A stretch of DNA of 64,000 nucleotides from a virus, in IMG/VR virus record IMGVR_UViG_3300033233_000033, positions 1-64,000 of that record; one strand, 5' to 3'. Made by a program: the position numbers and the translations under genes. Below, in pieces: positions 33,451-40,970 of this stretch; position 1 is the first letter of the stretch, and each line of letters begins with the position of its first letter. The notes beneath the pieces are model-generated. The model had not been told where the DNA came from. It did no database searches and saw only the letters and a program-made list of their open reading frames with translations.

Positions 33451-33535
33451 AAGTTGTTGGGAGATTCGAACTCCCATCTAGCCTTGCGACCATGTTATCC
33501 CTAGAGTGTTTTCAAGCACTTTACACCAAACAACT
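33451..33535 (-). tRNA. Unusual tRNA-like gene, 85 bases, possibly Phe(GAA)
   Basis: Acceptor AGTTGTT/AACAACT and T arm GGGAG-TTCGAAT-CTCCC are perfect. A hairpin AGTG-CTTGAAAA-CACT carries the sequence of a Phe(GAA) anticodon loop, but it begins only 8 bases after positions 8-9, leaving no room for a D arm, and a second hairpin TCTAG...CTAGA with a 19-base loop fills the variable region. Alternatively GTGT/ACAC is a D stem and the 19-base loop is an enlarged anticodon loop. Confidence 0.6.
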
Positions 33536-33698
33536 TACTACACTTCCTCACCATTTCCTCTTATGAAATTACACGTCTAGGGTTTATCTACTCTATAAAT
33601 ACAACTTAAAATCTAAGTACCAGGATATTTATAAATAAGATGGATCGGCCCAAGTCCTTGTGTATAGGAGCTTTTTAGAGACGCAACCTGAAGTATTT
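33536..33698 (-). other. Noncoding 160 bases upstream of a tRNA-like gene
   Basis: No ORF or T arm. A small hairpin TCCTATACACAAGGA is visible on the minus strand. It may be the leader of the tRNA-like transcript or part of an uncharacterised RNA. Confidence 0.4.
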
Positions 33699-34154
33699 TT
33701 ACAAAGAGTTTAACTTTGCTAAACGAGCTTGTAAAGTAGCAGTTTCGTCACTGAACAATTCTAAATGTTTAGCATGGCTTTTTTCTAAAAACTCAATAGC
33801 ATTTTTAATATTAATTACTTCAGCTTCTGCATTTTCGATATGTGCTACATATTGTACAGTATAATCTTTTTCAGCAGATTTAGTAACTAGTTTCTCAGGA
33901 TTCACATTGATCCATGCATCTTCTAACGCTTGTTCAGCATCTACTAACTGATCTTGTAATTTAGATAATTTTTCTTCATATTCAAACTCTATGGTTTTAA
34001 TATTGTGCTCACGAGTTTTAATTTCGCGATTCCACTCTTTCTCTAAACCAATAAAGAAACTATCTACTTTTGCATCTTCAGTAATTTTAAAAAATGCCAT
34101 TACTTTTTGTGTTAAAGTAAATTTTGATTTTGTTGTTGTGTTTTCTGTACTCAT
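33699..34154 (-). CDS. Coiled-coil protein, 151 aa
   Basis: Residues 35-150 are almost continuous heptad-like helix rich in Glu, Lys, Leu and Ala (for example L-S-K-L-Q-D-Q-L-V-D-A-E-Q-A-L-E), giving a long coiled coil. The N-terminal 20 residues are Thr/Lys-rich. A scaffold or structural accessory role is possible. Confidence 0.7.
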   Translation of the reverse strand: MSTENTTTKSKFTLTQKVMAFFKITEDAKVDSFFIGLEKEWNREIKTREHNIKTIEFEYEEKLSKLQDQLVDAEQALEDAWINVNPEKLVTKSAEKDYTVQYVAHIENAEAEVINIKNAIEFLEKSHAKHLELFSDETATLQARLAKLNSL

Positions 34155-34155
34155 T

Positions 34156-35334
34156 TTATTTGTTTTTAAGATTTACGTATTTATACCCTGTAACTTTTAC
34201 AGGTTTTGTTGCTATTAAATTAGCAGCGGCTTTTGTGAATGTGCCTGCTGGCGTCCATCCATCAGGTGTTGTCAGATAACATTCAGAAGGAGCTAAAGGA
34301 TTGCTAAATAAAAGCGACTCGGTAATTTTTTGATCTTCTTCAAATATTCTTTGCCTTTCAAGCATGAGTTTATCATACTGTGCATTATGTCCTATTAGCT
34401 TAGAAGTAGTAGAAATAATATCTTTGTCGCTTGTATCAATAGTCTCAAAACTTAGTTTTGATTTCACCGCAAAGGTTTTTGGTAACACTAGGAGAGTTGA
34501 TTCTGATTTACTAACAACATCTCTTATATACTCTTCATTAGTTTTTATATCTGTATAATTAGAATGTTCTATACACCAGCTACCATCTACACAAGGTTTA
34601 CCGGCCACAAGGCTTACTACTTGTTGCCATGTGCCAAAATATTTATTCATATCAGGATGCCAATTTGGTGGCCTACTACCATCAATAGGTTCATTTATAA
34701 TATTTATCCAATCACCAATTTTTAAGCTTTGTTCTAAGTTTAATATTTCTGAGATATAACTAAAAGGTTTGATTACTTTAAAATCTTCTATAGACTCGCT
34801 ATAATCAAATTGGCCTTTTTTATCTATACCATAATAACTATGAGAACCATTACCACCAACACTAAGCCCGCTCTCACTATTAAACCAATTTATATAGTTT
34901 TTCCATAACTCGTTAGTACTATAATCTATTGGGCATTTTATTGCAAATGACATAGAGTTTTCTAAAGGAGTTTTTACACTAACTTCAGGTTGAGAGATTA
35001 TTTCAGCCCAAGTGTTAGTTTCTTTATAGTAAGCAAAGCCAGGTCCGACATCAATAGATCCATTACTTATTATAGGTTTACGACATGCTTCTGCTATATC
35101 ATTATTTACTTTACTAGCAGTTTTGTACTTAGTCCCTATAGGATACATCTTTGCAGCATACTTTAATAACTCTTCATCTGTGTATATAGGCCTAAAATAA
35201 CTACAATTATAAGCTATACCACTTTTGTTACCACTTTCAAATACTATAAAACCTTTTCCATCAACAGAATAAATTTTACCCCCATCAAAAGAACCATTTG
35301 TTTGAATACACTTTACTTTTTTAGGAACTAACAT
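34156..35334 (-). CDS. Multi-module hypothetical protein, 392 aa
   Basis: Contains a segment Y-P-I-G-T-K-Y-K-x-A near residue 65 that recurs in flavobacterial phage proteins, Trp-rich turns near residues 200-240 and a C-terminal D-G-W-T-P-A-G-T-F-T-K-A-A. No enzyme motif. Its start lies inside the end of a small upstream gene (14-base overlap). Confidence 0.65.
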   Translation of the reverse strand: MLVPKKVKCIQTNGSFDGGKIYSVDGKGFIVFESGNKSGIAYNCSYFRPIYTDEELLKYAAKMYPIGTKYKTASKVNNDIAEACRKPIISNGSIDVGPGFAYYKETNTWAEIISQPEVSVKTPLENSMSFAIKCPIDYSTNELWKNYINWFNSESGLSVGGNGSHSYYGIDKKGQFDYSESIEDFKVIKPFSYISEILNLEQSLKIGDWINIINEPIDGSRPPNWHPDMNKYFGTWQQVVSLVAGKPCVDGSWCIEHSNYTDIKTNEEYIRDVVSKSESTLLVLPKTFAVKSKLSFETIDTSDKDIISTTSKLIGHNAQYDKLMLERQRIFEEDQKITESLLFSNPLAPSECYLTTPDGWTPAGTFTKAAANLIATKPVKVTGYKYVNLKNK

Positions 35335-35488
35335 ATTGTTTCTTTTTAGTTTTTATCATATCCTCAGCATCCTCCTTACCAATAATCTTATAAGGTAAAG
35401 ATTTAAAAGGAGAAAAATAAACATAATCTCCATTTTCTAACAACAACACTTCACCATTTGCTACTAACCATCTTTCTACAATTTTCAT
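35321..35488 (-). CDS. Small hypothetical protein, 55 aa
   Basis: Frame from ATG 35488 to TAA 35321, overlapping both neighbours. Beta-rich (G-E-V-L-L-L-E-N-G-D-Y-V-Y-F-S-P-F) and basic at the C terminus. Overlaps on both sides and the absence of any other frame here support it. Confidence 0.6.
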   Translation of the reverse strand: MKIVERWLVANGEVLLLENGDYVYFSPFKSLPYKIIGKEDAEDMIKTKKKQYVSS

Positions 35489-35748
35489 AAGTACATGGAG
35501 TTTAAGTGAACATTTAAATCTAAAGCAATAATTTGCTCCGCCCTTATATTATGTATCATACCATCTTCAAATTTTACTTTGTATAAAGTTCTACCTTTGG
35601 TGTCATAACCTATATAGGTAAGTTTTTCTATAATATAATCTCCGTAGTTTTTATCAAAGTCTATTCTTAATTTTTTTATATTTAACTTGTCTACATCACC
35701 GCCTGCAGCACTGTAATCTTTTAAATTTATATCTGCTGTCATTGTCAT
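35485..35748 (-). CDS. Hypothetical protein, 87 aa
   Basis: Small alpha/beta protein with a second possible start two codons in (M-T-M-T). Contains G-R-T-L-Y-K-V-K-F-E-D-G-M, a beta hairpin pattern. Not recognised. Confidence 0.62.
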   Translation of the reverse strand: MTMTADINLKDYSAAGGDVDKLNIKKLRIDFDKNYGDYIIEKLTYIGYDTKGRTLYKVKFEDGMIHNIRAEQIIALDLNVHLNSMYL

Positions 35749-35758
35749 AATCTATTTT

Positions 35759-35971
35759 TTAATTTTTTATAACTTTACGATTTACTTTTGAGGGAGGTTT
35801 AATCAACCCCTTCATCTGCTCTAAAATCTCAAATTGGATTATCTCTAACTGACCCATTAATTCTACAGCTGTAAAGCCGTCGTTAATGCGATTCATAGTA
35901 GCTGAACCATCTACATATTCTATAATTTCTATAGTGTATACTTTTTTCTTTAATACTTCTTTCTTTGCCAT
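35759..35971 (-). CDS. Hypothetical protein, 70 aa
   Basis: Begins with a Lys-rich strand (K-K-V-Y-T-I-E-I-I-E-Y) and then one helix with E-L-M-G-Q-L-E. Similar short proteins are frequent in Bacteroidetes phages. One-base overlap with its upstream gene. Confidence 0.62.
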   Translation of the reverse strand: MAKKEVLKKKVYTIEIIEYVDGSATMNRINDGFTAVELMGQLEIIQFEILEQMKGLIKPPSKVNRKVIKN

Positions 35972-36567
35972 TATTTCAAGAATTTAGTAGTTAAAAACTT
36001 CTGTAAAGATTTATTTTCAGATACAGCTTTACGTGTAAATTCAGATTTTAATTGTCTAACCATAGCAGGCCTAGATAATTTATCTGGTAATGTTTTAATA
36101 AATTCATCTATTTCAGCTTGCAAAATTCTAATTTCTTCTGTGTTTACAGGAACTTCCATAACAATGTTTGCAACATGTGTGATTTTAGTGTTATCATCTA
36201 GATCCTCAACCTTTTGAAATGTAGCTGTAATTTTACCATAAAGGCGGTATACACAATTGTTTAATTCTGAATTAGAATTATAAGTGCTTATAGTTTTAAA
36301 TTTTAATTCAGCTATTTGATTACCAGAATGTTTGTTGTTGTGAACATATGCATAACCTGCTTTAGCTAATTTAGGATGTAATTTAGCAAATGTTTCTTTA
36401 GCAAATTCACAAGTGTACTTGTCATTAAGCCTTTTTGCTTCAGCTGCAAAATTATTTGTTTTCTCTACAATATGATTAAATCTATCATCTACTAACATTT
36501 CAATAATGTCATTTTGTGTAATACGAAAGTCTACTTCCGTGTTTACTTTTACGTTTTTGTTTTCCAT
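35971..36567 (-). CDS. Hypothetical protein, 198 aa
   Basis: Mixed helix and strand content with Lys-rich stretches; no motif recognised. It follows a strong intrinsic terminator upstream, so it must have its own promoter; none matching TAnnTTTG is visible between 36568 and 36700. Confidence 0.65.
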   Translation of the reverse strand: MENKNVKVNTEVDFRITQNDIIEMLVDDRFNHIVEKTNNFAAEAKRLNDKYTCEFAKETFAKLHPKLAKAGYAYVHNNKHSGNQIAELKFKTISTYNSNSELNNCVYRLYGKITATFQKVEDLDDNTKITHVANIVMEVPVNTEEIRILQAEIDEFIKTLPDKLSRPAMVRQLKSEFTRKAVSENKSLQKFLTTKFLK

Positions 36568-36591
36568 TTTATTTATATTTGTTTTAAATTT

Positions 36592-36642
36592 TAAAAATAA
36601 AAAAGCCCTCTACTCTTTGGTTATACTATCTTCAAGGGCTTT
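36592..36642 (-). terminator. Intrinsic terminator after the tRNA-like cluster
   Basis: On the minus strand AAAGCCCT (36635-36642) pairs with AGGGCTTT (36602-36609) and runs into TTTTTTATTTTT. The loop is about 25 bases. It ends the transcript carrying the tRNA-like genes at 36.7-37.3 kb. It also reads as a hairpin in the plus direction but without a T tract. Confidence 0.8.
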
Positions 36643-36711
36643 ATAAGAATTAATTCGCCTAGTCTCATCAGAGATAAATTTTAACGTCTCCTAGGTGACG
36701 GATTTTATTCG

Positions 36712-36828
36712 TGGTCAAAGGCGGACTCGAACCACCGACCTATCGGCAGGAATCATATAATACTCTCAGGTCATGACCTCCCTACCCTCTTATACCCACC
36801 AATCGCTCTGCCACTGAGCTATTTGACA
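36712..36828 (-). tRNA. tRNA-like gene with about 45-base insert in the anticodon loop, 117 bases
   Basis: Canonical outside the anticodon loop: acceptor TGTCAAA/TTTGACC (first pair mismatched), TA, D arm GCTC-AGTGGCA-GAGC, anticodon stem ATTGG (36799-36803) with CCGAT (36742-36746), variable AGGTC, T arm GGTGG-TTCGAGT-CCGCC, discriminator A. The loop between the stem strands is 52 bases instead of 7 and contains the palindrome AGGTCATGACCT and TATAA/TTATA. The AGGTCGGTGG-TTCGAGTCC end is typical of Met tRNAs, but the anticodon depends on splicing. Confidence 0.75.
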
Positions 36829-36850
36829 CTGTTATACCTACAAACAATAG

Positions 36851-36963
36851 TAGCCAAGGTAGGATTCGAACCTACATTTATACCACCATATAACTTACTG
36901 ATTTTACAGACGAGCATGCACCTACTCTCGTTATATGTGCCTTACCAATTCAGCCACTTGACT
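36851..36963 (-). tRNA. tRNA-like gene with enlarged anticodon arm, 113 bases
   Basis: Acceptor AGTCAAG/CTTGGCT pairs fully, D region GCTGAATTGGTAAGGC is of the long-variable-arm (Leu-like) type, T arm GTAGG-TTCGAAT-CCTAC is perfect. The anticodon stem CATAT/ATATG (36933-36937 with 36887-36891) is prolonged by AAC/GTT and encloses 41 bases that themselves hold a CGAG/CTCG hairpin. The variable region is 11 bases. Anticodon not assignable without the mature RNA. Confidence 0.7.
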
Positions 36964-37197
36964 AAATACCACTTACTAAAAATACCGCTGCGGCAAACTT
37001 CAGTGGTTATACATACACATATCTAAATTTACACAGCATCTTATAGAGTAAAACTATATTGTGGAATCCATTTTTGAATGTGTAGTACAGTTTGTTTTCA
37101 AGTTGCAGAGGTTGGTGTGAGTATTTGTTGCTTTTAAAACACTCCATTCACATGAGATGATAAGATACCAATCTCTCCCATTAACCAGCGAACTTCG
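36964..37197 (-). other. Noncoding 230 bases between tRNA-like genes
   Basis: No ORF. On the minus strand there are hairpins CCACT...AGTGG with an inner CCGC/GCGG, and GAGTGTTTTAAAAGC...ACTC. No T arm is present. Could be a structured RNA or processing signals of the tRNA-like transcript. Confidence 0.4.
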
Positions 37198-37304
37198 TGG
37201 TGAGAATAGGATTCGAACCTATACAGGGTGTCATCCCTCGGAGTATCTAAAGTTTTGACTTACTTATTATCGAACTCCTACATTACCAATTCTGCCACCT
37301 CACC
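37198..37304 (-). tRNA. tRNA-like gene, probably Leu, with insert in the anticodon loop, 107 bases
   Basis: Acceptor GGTGAGG/TCTCACC, D region GCAGAATTGGTAATGT, a long variable arm (GGG-ATGACA-CCC) and T arm ATAGG-TTCGAAT-CCTAT give a class II tRNA. Anticodon stem GGAGT (37274-37278) pairs with ACTCC (37240-37244), but encloses 29 bases. Keeping only the last bases leaves a 7-base loop TTTAGAT with anticodon TAG (Leu), T33 and A37 in place, which suggests a 22-base insertion before position 33. Confidence 0.75.
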
Positions 37305-37422
37305 ATAAAAAGTAAATCTAACTATAACTTTCGTAGACATATTATCATCAATCATACTCAAGATTTTTATTTATAGTTTTGCTTCAACCCGACTTTGACA
37401 ACTTTACCAGGCTTTACTTCCA

Positions 37423-37797
37423 TTATTTTAAACCTTTTACTACTTCTGTGATAGTTCTTAATGCACCAAATTCAGGATTCATAAAACCTGTAAGCATAGC
37501 AGAGAAATAATATGCAGAAAAAGAAGACAAGATTATACATACTATAGCGTGTACAATTAAAATTGCTTTAGCTGTATCTGTTGATTTATAAGGTACTTCT
37601 TGTGTCTGCAATAAAGATTTATATCTATTATATTCATTTTCATCTGAAAGATATCTACTATCGCTATAATTAGGATTTGGTATATTTGAAGGCATTAATT
37701 TTTTTACGGTTTTATTATTTGCAGTAGCACTGAAATTTCTATGCCACAATAACCACCAATTAAATAAACTTGCTAAAGTAAGTAGTAATAAAGCCAC
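37423..37797 (-). CDS. Membrane protein, holin-associated candidate, 124 aa
   Basis: Two hydrophobic segments: residues 1-16 (A-L-L-L-L-T-L-A-S-L-F-N-W-W-L-L-W) and about 80-105 (A-I-L-I-V-H-A-I-V-C-I-I-L-S). Asp/Asn-rich loop between. It overlaps the next gene, a holin-like protein, by 25 bases; the pair may act in lysis. Confidence 0.6.
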   Translation of the reverse strand: MALLLLTLASLFNWWLLWHRNFSATANNKTVKKLMPSNIPNPNYSDSRYLSDENEYNRYKSLLQTQEVPYKSTDTAKAILIVHAIVCIILSSFSAYYFSAMLTGFMNPEFGALRTITEVVKGLK

Positions 37798-38057
37798 AGA
37801 ATATACCTTTGTTGTTTAATTAATACATCCCATAAATAATCAGTAGTTACTTTCATTTCAGTAGCTAAACTTTGAAAAGCTTGTTTTACTTGAGGAGATA
37901 CATTTTTGATTTCTTCATAAGCAGTTTTAACTACTTGCTTACCATCAGAATAAACTGTGCTCACTCCATCCGCAGTATGTTCTACAATTACATCTGCTGT
38001 TTTTGCTTGTGTAAATATACTTACAACTAGCATCGTTACTAATAATACATTTTTCAT
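37773..38057 (-). CDS. Holin-like secreted/membrane protein, 94 aa
   Basis: N-terminal signal (V-L-L-V-T-M-L-V-V-S-I-F-T-Q-A), a soluble middle with V-Y-S-D and a helix ending in D-V-L-I-K-Q-Q followed by an aromatic hydrophobic C terminus. The (V/I)-L-(V/I)-K-Q-Q segment before a C-terminal hydrophobic patch is a pattern I recall from putative holins of Bacteroidetes phages. Function is inferred from this resemblance. Confidence 0.5.
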   Translation of the reverse strand: MKNVLLVTMLVVSIFTQAKTADVIVEHTADGVSTVYSDGKQVVKTAYEEIKNVSPQVKQAFQSLATEMKVTTDYLWDVLIKQQRYILWLYYYLL

Positions 38058-38083
38058 AGTTTTTGTTTTAAAGTTTTTAATTT

Positions 38084-38107
38084 AAATAAAAACAGGAAGC
38101 ACCTGTT
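38084..38107 (-). terminator. Intrinsic terminator of the 38.1-38.6 kb noncoding transcript
   Basis: On the minus strand AACAGG-TGCTT-CCTGTT forms a tight 6-base-pair hairpin and runs into TTTTTATTT. It lies upstream of the holin-like gene, separating it from the noncoding region. Confidence 0.75.
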
Positions 38108-38603
38108 CAGATTGTATGTGATACTACCACATCTAAACCTCAACCCATGCCTTTGGGTCAATTTGTTTTAAGTTTTAGGCAACGTTATGTCCCAGTCAAC
38201 TTCAACTTTAAGCTACCGCTTCCTTTTATACAGTGTAAACGAGAACTATCTGTTTTGTAGTTTTCCCTAAGGCTGCATGACTTTAACTACAAAAGTTCTT
38301 GCGTTAATTTAATTCCACGCACCGGAATAAGGTTAAGAACCTCTGTGTTGAAAGATACAATGTTTTTGAAAACAGCTTATCTCCTTTATCTACTCCTTTC
38401 TCAAGGGAACAACACATATTAAAATTAACCTACTAAATATAGCTTATTTACGCTTATGCTATATTCCCATTATCCATGATGATAAATTCGTAACTCTTAC
38501 CATCCCTTATTACTTACTTCTTTTTCAGCACCTCAGTTAATTTTAAATTCGTAACCCCCTACTTCCACATTACTATGGCTCTTACGAGAGGGGGTTGTTG
38601 TTC
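38108..38603 (-). ncRNA. Candidate structured noncoding RNA, about 500 bases
   Basis: No ORF on either strand between the 38604 gene and the terminator at 38084. Minus-strand reading shows several strong helices: TTTTGTAGTT/AACTACAAAA (10 pairs, 38285-38294 with 38253-38262), GTTCTT/AAGAAC enclosing ATTCC-GGTGCGT-GGAAT, ACCCA/TGGGT and CCCCCT/AGGGGG near 38560-38595. It ends in the intrinsic terminator, so it is probably a discrete RNA. No known RNA family is recognised by eye. Confidence 0.55.
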
Positions 38604-39470
38604 TTAATTTAATAAAGTAGGATTAGAAACTATAGGATCTAAATAACTTTGATCATCATCTGTACCCCATTTAGTTATTATTCTAATTATACCATGCTGG
38701 CAATATTGATAAACAATAGGATCTTTAAGAACTTTTTCAACACCTGTAAATTCTAAAAATTTTGGATGCATATTAAAAAATCCTTTTTCAAAATGATTAG
38801 AAGGAGCCGCAATATAAAATCCATCTATATCTACTCTTTCACGACCTGTTCTCCAACTTACATCTCTAATATCAGAAACTTTAAGTTTTGGTTTTGCTTT
38901 AAGAAATTTTTTAATTATATCTTTGTCCATTTTAGCTATTAAACTTTCATAAGCGTAAGTATGAGCATGATTTTCCGTCGTTAATATTCTATGTTCTTCA
39001 TCAAAATTAGGATTATATACCATATCTTTTGCTAGATAATGTTTAATATTACCTTTTTTATTAAATACTGATATATTCCATACTTGAGCTTGTAAACATG
39101 ATATTTTATCTTCTTCTTTTAATGGTTTAGCATTTTTCATTTCAGAGACATTCTTTTCAGGTACATCTTTAACGTAAGAAGACACATGGCTAGTACTTAA
39201 ATCATATTTTTTAAGTAGCTTTTTAAAATCCTTTAAAGTTACAAACTTTTCTAAAGGGTATGTAGCTTTTAAATATGCTAAATAATTTACAACAATTTTT
39301 TCTTTAGTTTCTAACCCTTGTGTTTTTACTTTTTTAAAGCCTAAAGATTTTAAGTTTTGATCTTTATTTATAGCTTTAGAATCAATAGGCGTAGATATAG
39401 ACATTAATTTATCACTATAAGCATCTAATTTAGCATGTATTTCTTCTGTGGTAATTACATTATTTTCCAT
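38604..39470 (-). CDS. Hypothetical protein, 288 aa
   Basis: N-terminal part (residues 60-110) has a pattern F-V-T-L-K-D-F-K-K-L-L-K-K-Y-D-L then I/V-P-E-K-N seen in a family of Bacteroidetes phage proteins I recall. C-terminal half is rich in His/Trp and ends S-N-P-T-L-L-N. No catalytic motif. It ends directly before the noncoding RNA region. Confidence 0.65.
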   Translation of the reverse strand: MENNVITTEEIHAKLDAYSDKLMSISTPIDSKAINKDQNLKSLGFKKVKTQGLETKEKIVVNYLAYLKATYPLEKFVTLKDFKKLLKKYDLSTSHVSSYVKDVPEKNVSEMKNAKPLKEEDKISCLQAQVWNISVFNKKGNIKHYLAKDMVYNPNFDEEHRILTTENHAHTYAYESLIAKMDKDIIKKFLKAKPKLKVSDIRDVSWRTGRERVDIDGFYIAAPSNHFEKGFFNMHPKFLEFTGVEKVLKDPIVYQYCQHGIIRIITKWGTDDDQSYLDPIVSNPTLLN

Positions 39471-39495
39471 AACTTTAATTTTTTAATTAACATTA

Positions 39496-39621
39496 TTATT
39501 CTTCTTCCTCCTCGTCATTATCATCATCCTCTTCATCGTGATCATCCTGACTATCAAGATATTTATCTAGTTGTCTTTCAAAGTACCTATCTTCACTACT
39601 ACTTCCGTAACATCCTGCCAT
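39496..39621 (-). CDS. 'M-x-G-C-Y-G' small acidic phage protein, 41 aa
   Basis: Frame from ATG 39621 to TAA 39496. Begins M-A-G-C-Y-G then D-R-Y-F-E-R-Q-L-D-K-Y-L-D-S, a short sequence I recall from many unrelated phages, followed by an almost pure Asp/Glu tail. Function unknown, but the conserved head argues that it is real. Confidence 0.7.
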   Translation of the reverse strand: MAGCYGSSSEDRYFERQLDKYLDSQDDHDEEDDDNDEEEEE

Positions 39622-39622
39622 T

Positions 39623-39925
39623 TTACAAATTTAAAAATTGTTTTTGTAAATCTTGTATTTCTGCTTCTATATCAGCTATAACACCTACTAAAAACTTTCT
39701 ATATTTCGGCCTCAAAGTTTTAGCTTTGAAAAATAAAACGTGGTCATTATCATCTTTCAAGTCGTTTATAAACATATCTACAAATATACTTCTTTTGTAG
39801 TTTATTTTCATACAGTACCCGTAATCAGCAGCTTCCAAAGCATTTACATATTTTACACGTTCTTTTTTTAATTGCTCTATACCTTCTGTCAGCTTTTTTG
39901 CTATTTCATATGTTTCTACATTCAT
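39623..39925 (-). CDS. Small coiled-coil phage protein, 100 aa
   Basis: N-terminal helix (A-K-K-L-T-E-G-I-E-Q-L-K-K-E-R) and C-terminal helix (I-A-D-I-E-A-E-I-Q-D-L-Q-K-Q-F) frame a short beta part. The same layout is seen in the interrupted gene at 40433-40705, so they are likely paralogues. Confidence 0.65.
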   Translation of the reverse strand: MNVETYEIAKKLTEGIEQLKKERVKYVNALEAADYGYCMKINYKRSIFVDMFINDLKDDNDHVLFFKAKTLRPKYRKFLVGVIADIEAEIQDLQKQFLNL

Positions 39926-39935
39926 AATTTTTATT

Positions 39936-40151
39936 TTAATCCCAACGATATCTACGTTTAGGAAATTGGTTACAAAATATATTTGTGAGATCTATTAATA
40001 ATTCATTATCACTTATTTTTATCTCGTCAAACACTATCTTACCATGGTACATCTTTACAGGATTAGAAAACCATTCCTGCACATCTTCCATGGTTTTTAT
40101 ATCTTTTGCATTGTGCTGATTAGGCCCTACATGCATATACATTTTTACCAT
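39936..40151 (-). CDS. Hypothetical protein, 71 aa
   Basis: Starts M-V-K-M-Y like its neighbour at 40152, suggesting a duplicated start region. No motif recognised; basic C terminus. Confidence 0.6.
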   Translation of the reverse strand: MVKMYMHVGPNQHNAKDIKTMEDVQEWFSNPVKMYHGKIVFDEIKISDNELLIDLTNIFCNQFPKRRYRWD

Positions 40152-40430
40152 TTAAATTATTTTTATAGGTTCATAAACAATATCATAAATATAATGTGCA
40201 TCTCCATATTTACACCATAAATCATTAAAATGTGATCTATTTGTTAAAGAAGTCATGTTTTCTTCTATATAAGTATAAAAATCCTTTGCAGTCTTTAATA
40301 AATTATTAGCTTTTTTTACATAAGCTTTTGCTTTTTCTTCATCTGTAATTACACATATATTTTTGTATATTGATAAACTTTCACCCCATACATCAATCTC
40401 TCTACAAGATATTATATACATTTTTACCAT
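40152..40430 (-). CDS. Hypothetical protein, 92 aa
   Basis: Starts M-V-K-M-Y-I-I-S-C, followed by a Lys-rich helix. It abuts the 39936 gene, which shares its first five residues. Function unknown. Confidence 0.6.
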   Translation of the reverse strand: MVKMYIISCREIDVWGESLSIYKNICVITDEEKAKAYVKKANNLLKTAKDFYTYIEENMTSLTNRSHFNDLWCKYGDAHYIYDIVYEPIKII

Positions 40431-40432
40431 TT

Positions 40433-40705
40433 TTACAATTTTTCTAGTTCTACTTTCAATCTTTCTATATCTAGATACAAAATATGTGCCTTATCTTCTA
40501 AAAATTTAGCTAAATCTTTGTTTCATCTACAGTCTAAATCCAAACTATCCTTACTACCACCATAATGATGATGCTCCATATACACTATGTAGTCATAATT
40601 ACTGCTTATAGCTTGTACCATGCGTAAGAGTTTATTTCTTTCCTCTTCTAGATCATCTATACGCGTTTTCAAATGCAAAGCCGTTTCTAAAGTTTTTTGT
40701 GTCAT
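40433..40705 (-). pseudogene. Coiled-coil gene interrupted by in-frame TGA
   Basis: The frame from ATG 40705 stops at TGA 40523-40525 after 60 residues. The same frame continues for 29 more codons, ending at TAA 40433, and reads as a helix (D-L-A-K-F-L-E-D-K, then L-D-I-E-R-L-K-V-E-L-E-K-L) that matches the C-terminal helix of the paralogue at 39623-39925. So the full-length gene was about 90 codons and TGA is a recent nonsense change, a readthrough site, or a sequencing error. TGA is used as a normal stop elsewhere in the window. Confidence 0.65.
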
Positions 40706-40721
40706 ATTTATTTTTATTTTA

Positions 40722-40937
40722 CTATAAACAACATCTTTTATATTTCACCCCACTATCACAAGGACAAGGATCATTACGGTTTATTATACTTCTAGACTCT
40801 ACATTTATTATATTACCTACTTGCCTAGTATTACTACCTAAACTAGACCGCAATCTAGAAGGATTAAGACTAAGCACTGCCATAGAATAAGCATCTTTAG
40901 TACTACCTTTTACGGCTTTATTCATTATCATTCTCAT
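40722..40937 (-). CDS. SEC-C motif protein, 71 aa
   Basis: Ends with R-N-D-P-C-P-C-D-S-G-V-K-Y-K-R-C-C, the SEC-C zinc motif of SecA C termini and many accessory proteins. I choose the ATG at 40937; a frame to 40970 adds a hydrophobic stub. The motif binds zinc and probably mediates interaction with ribosome- or SecB-like partners. Specific function unknown. Confidence 0.75.
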   Translation of the reverse strand: MRMIMNKAVKGSTKDAYSMAVLSLNPSRLRSSLGSNTRQVGNIINVESRSIINRNDPCPCDSGVKYKRCCL

Positions 40938-40970
40938 AAAATATTTATATTTAAAAATTATTATATACAT

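Noticed and set aside
33490-33520. TAGGGATAACA, similar to the start of the I-SceI homing endonuclease site
   Set aside because: Only 11 bases fit and no LAGLIDADG gene is in the window; it lies in a tRNA-like hairpin.
36823-37026. Plus-strand ORF of 67 aa
   Set aside because: Same artefact: antisense reading of tRNA-like genes (G-F-E-P-T).
36712-37304. Group I introns in the tRNA genes
   Set aside because: Inserts of 22-45 bases are far too short for a group I core.
38108-38215. Short resemblance to small-subunit rRNA (for example TAAAACTTAAAAC-AAATTGAC against TAAAACTCAAATGAATTGAC)
   Set aside because: The match is short and A-rich, and neighbouring universally conserved rRNA segments are missing or in the wrong order, so chance in AT-rich DNA is more likely.
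38091-38235. tRNA formed by AGGAAGC/GCTTCCT
   Set aside because: The 3' strand is part of the intrinsic terminator hairpin and there is no T arm before it.
40523-40525. General recoding of TGA as a sense codon
   Set aside because: TGA ends many genes here, often as ATGA overlaps, and TAG and TAA are also stops. The one in-frame TGA is better treated as a local event.
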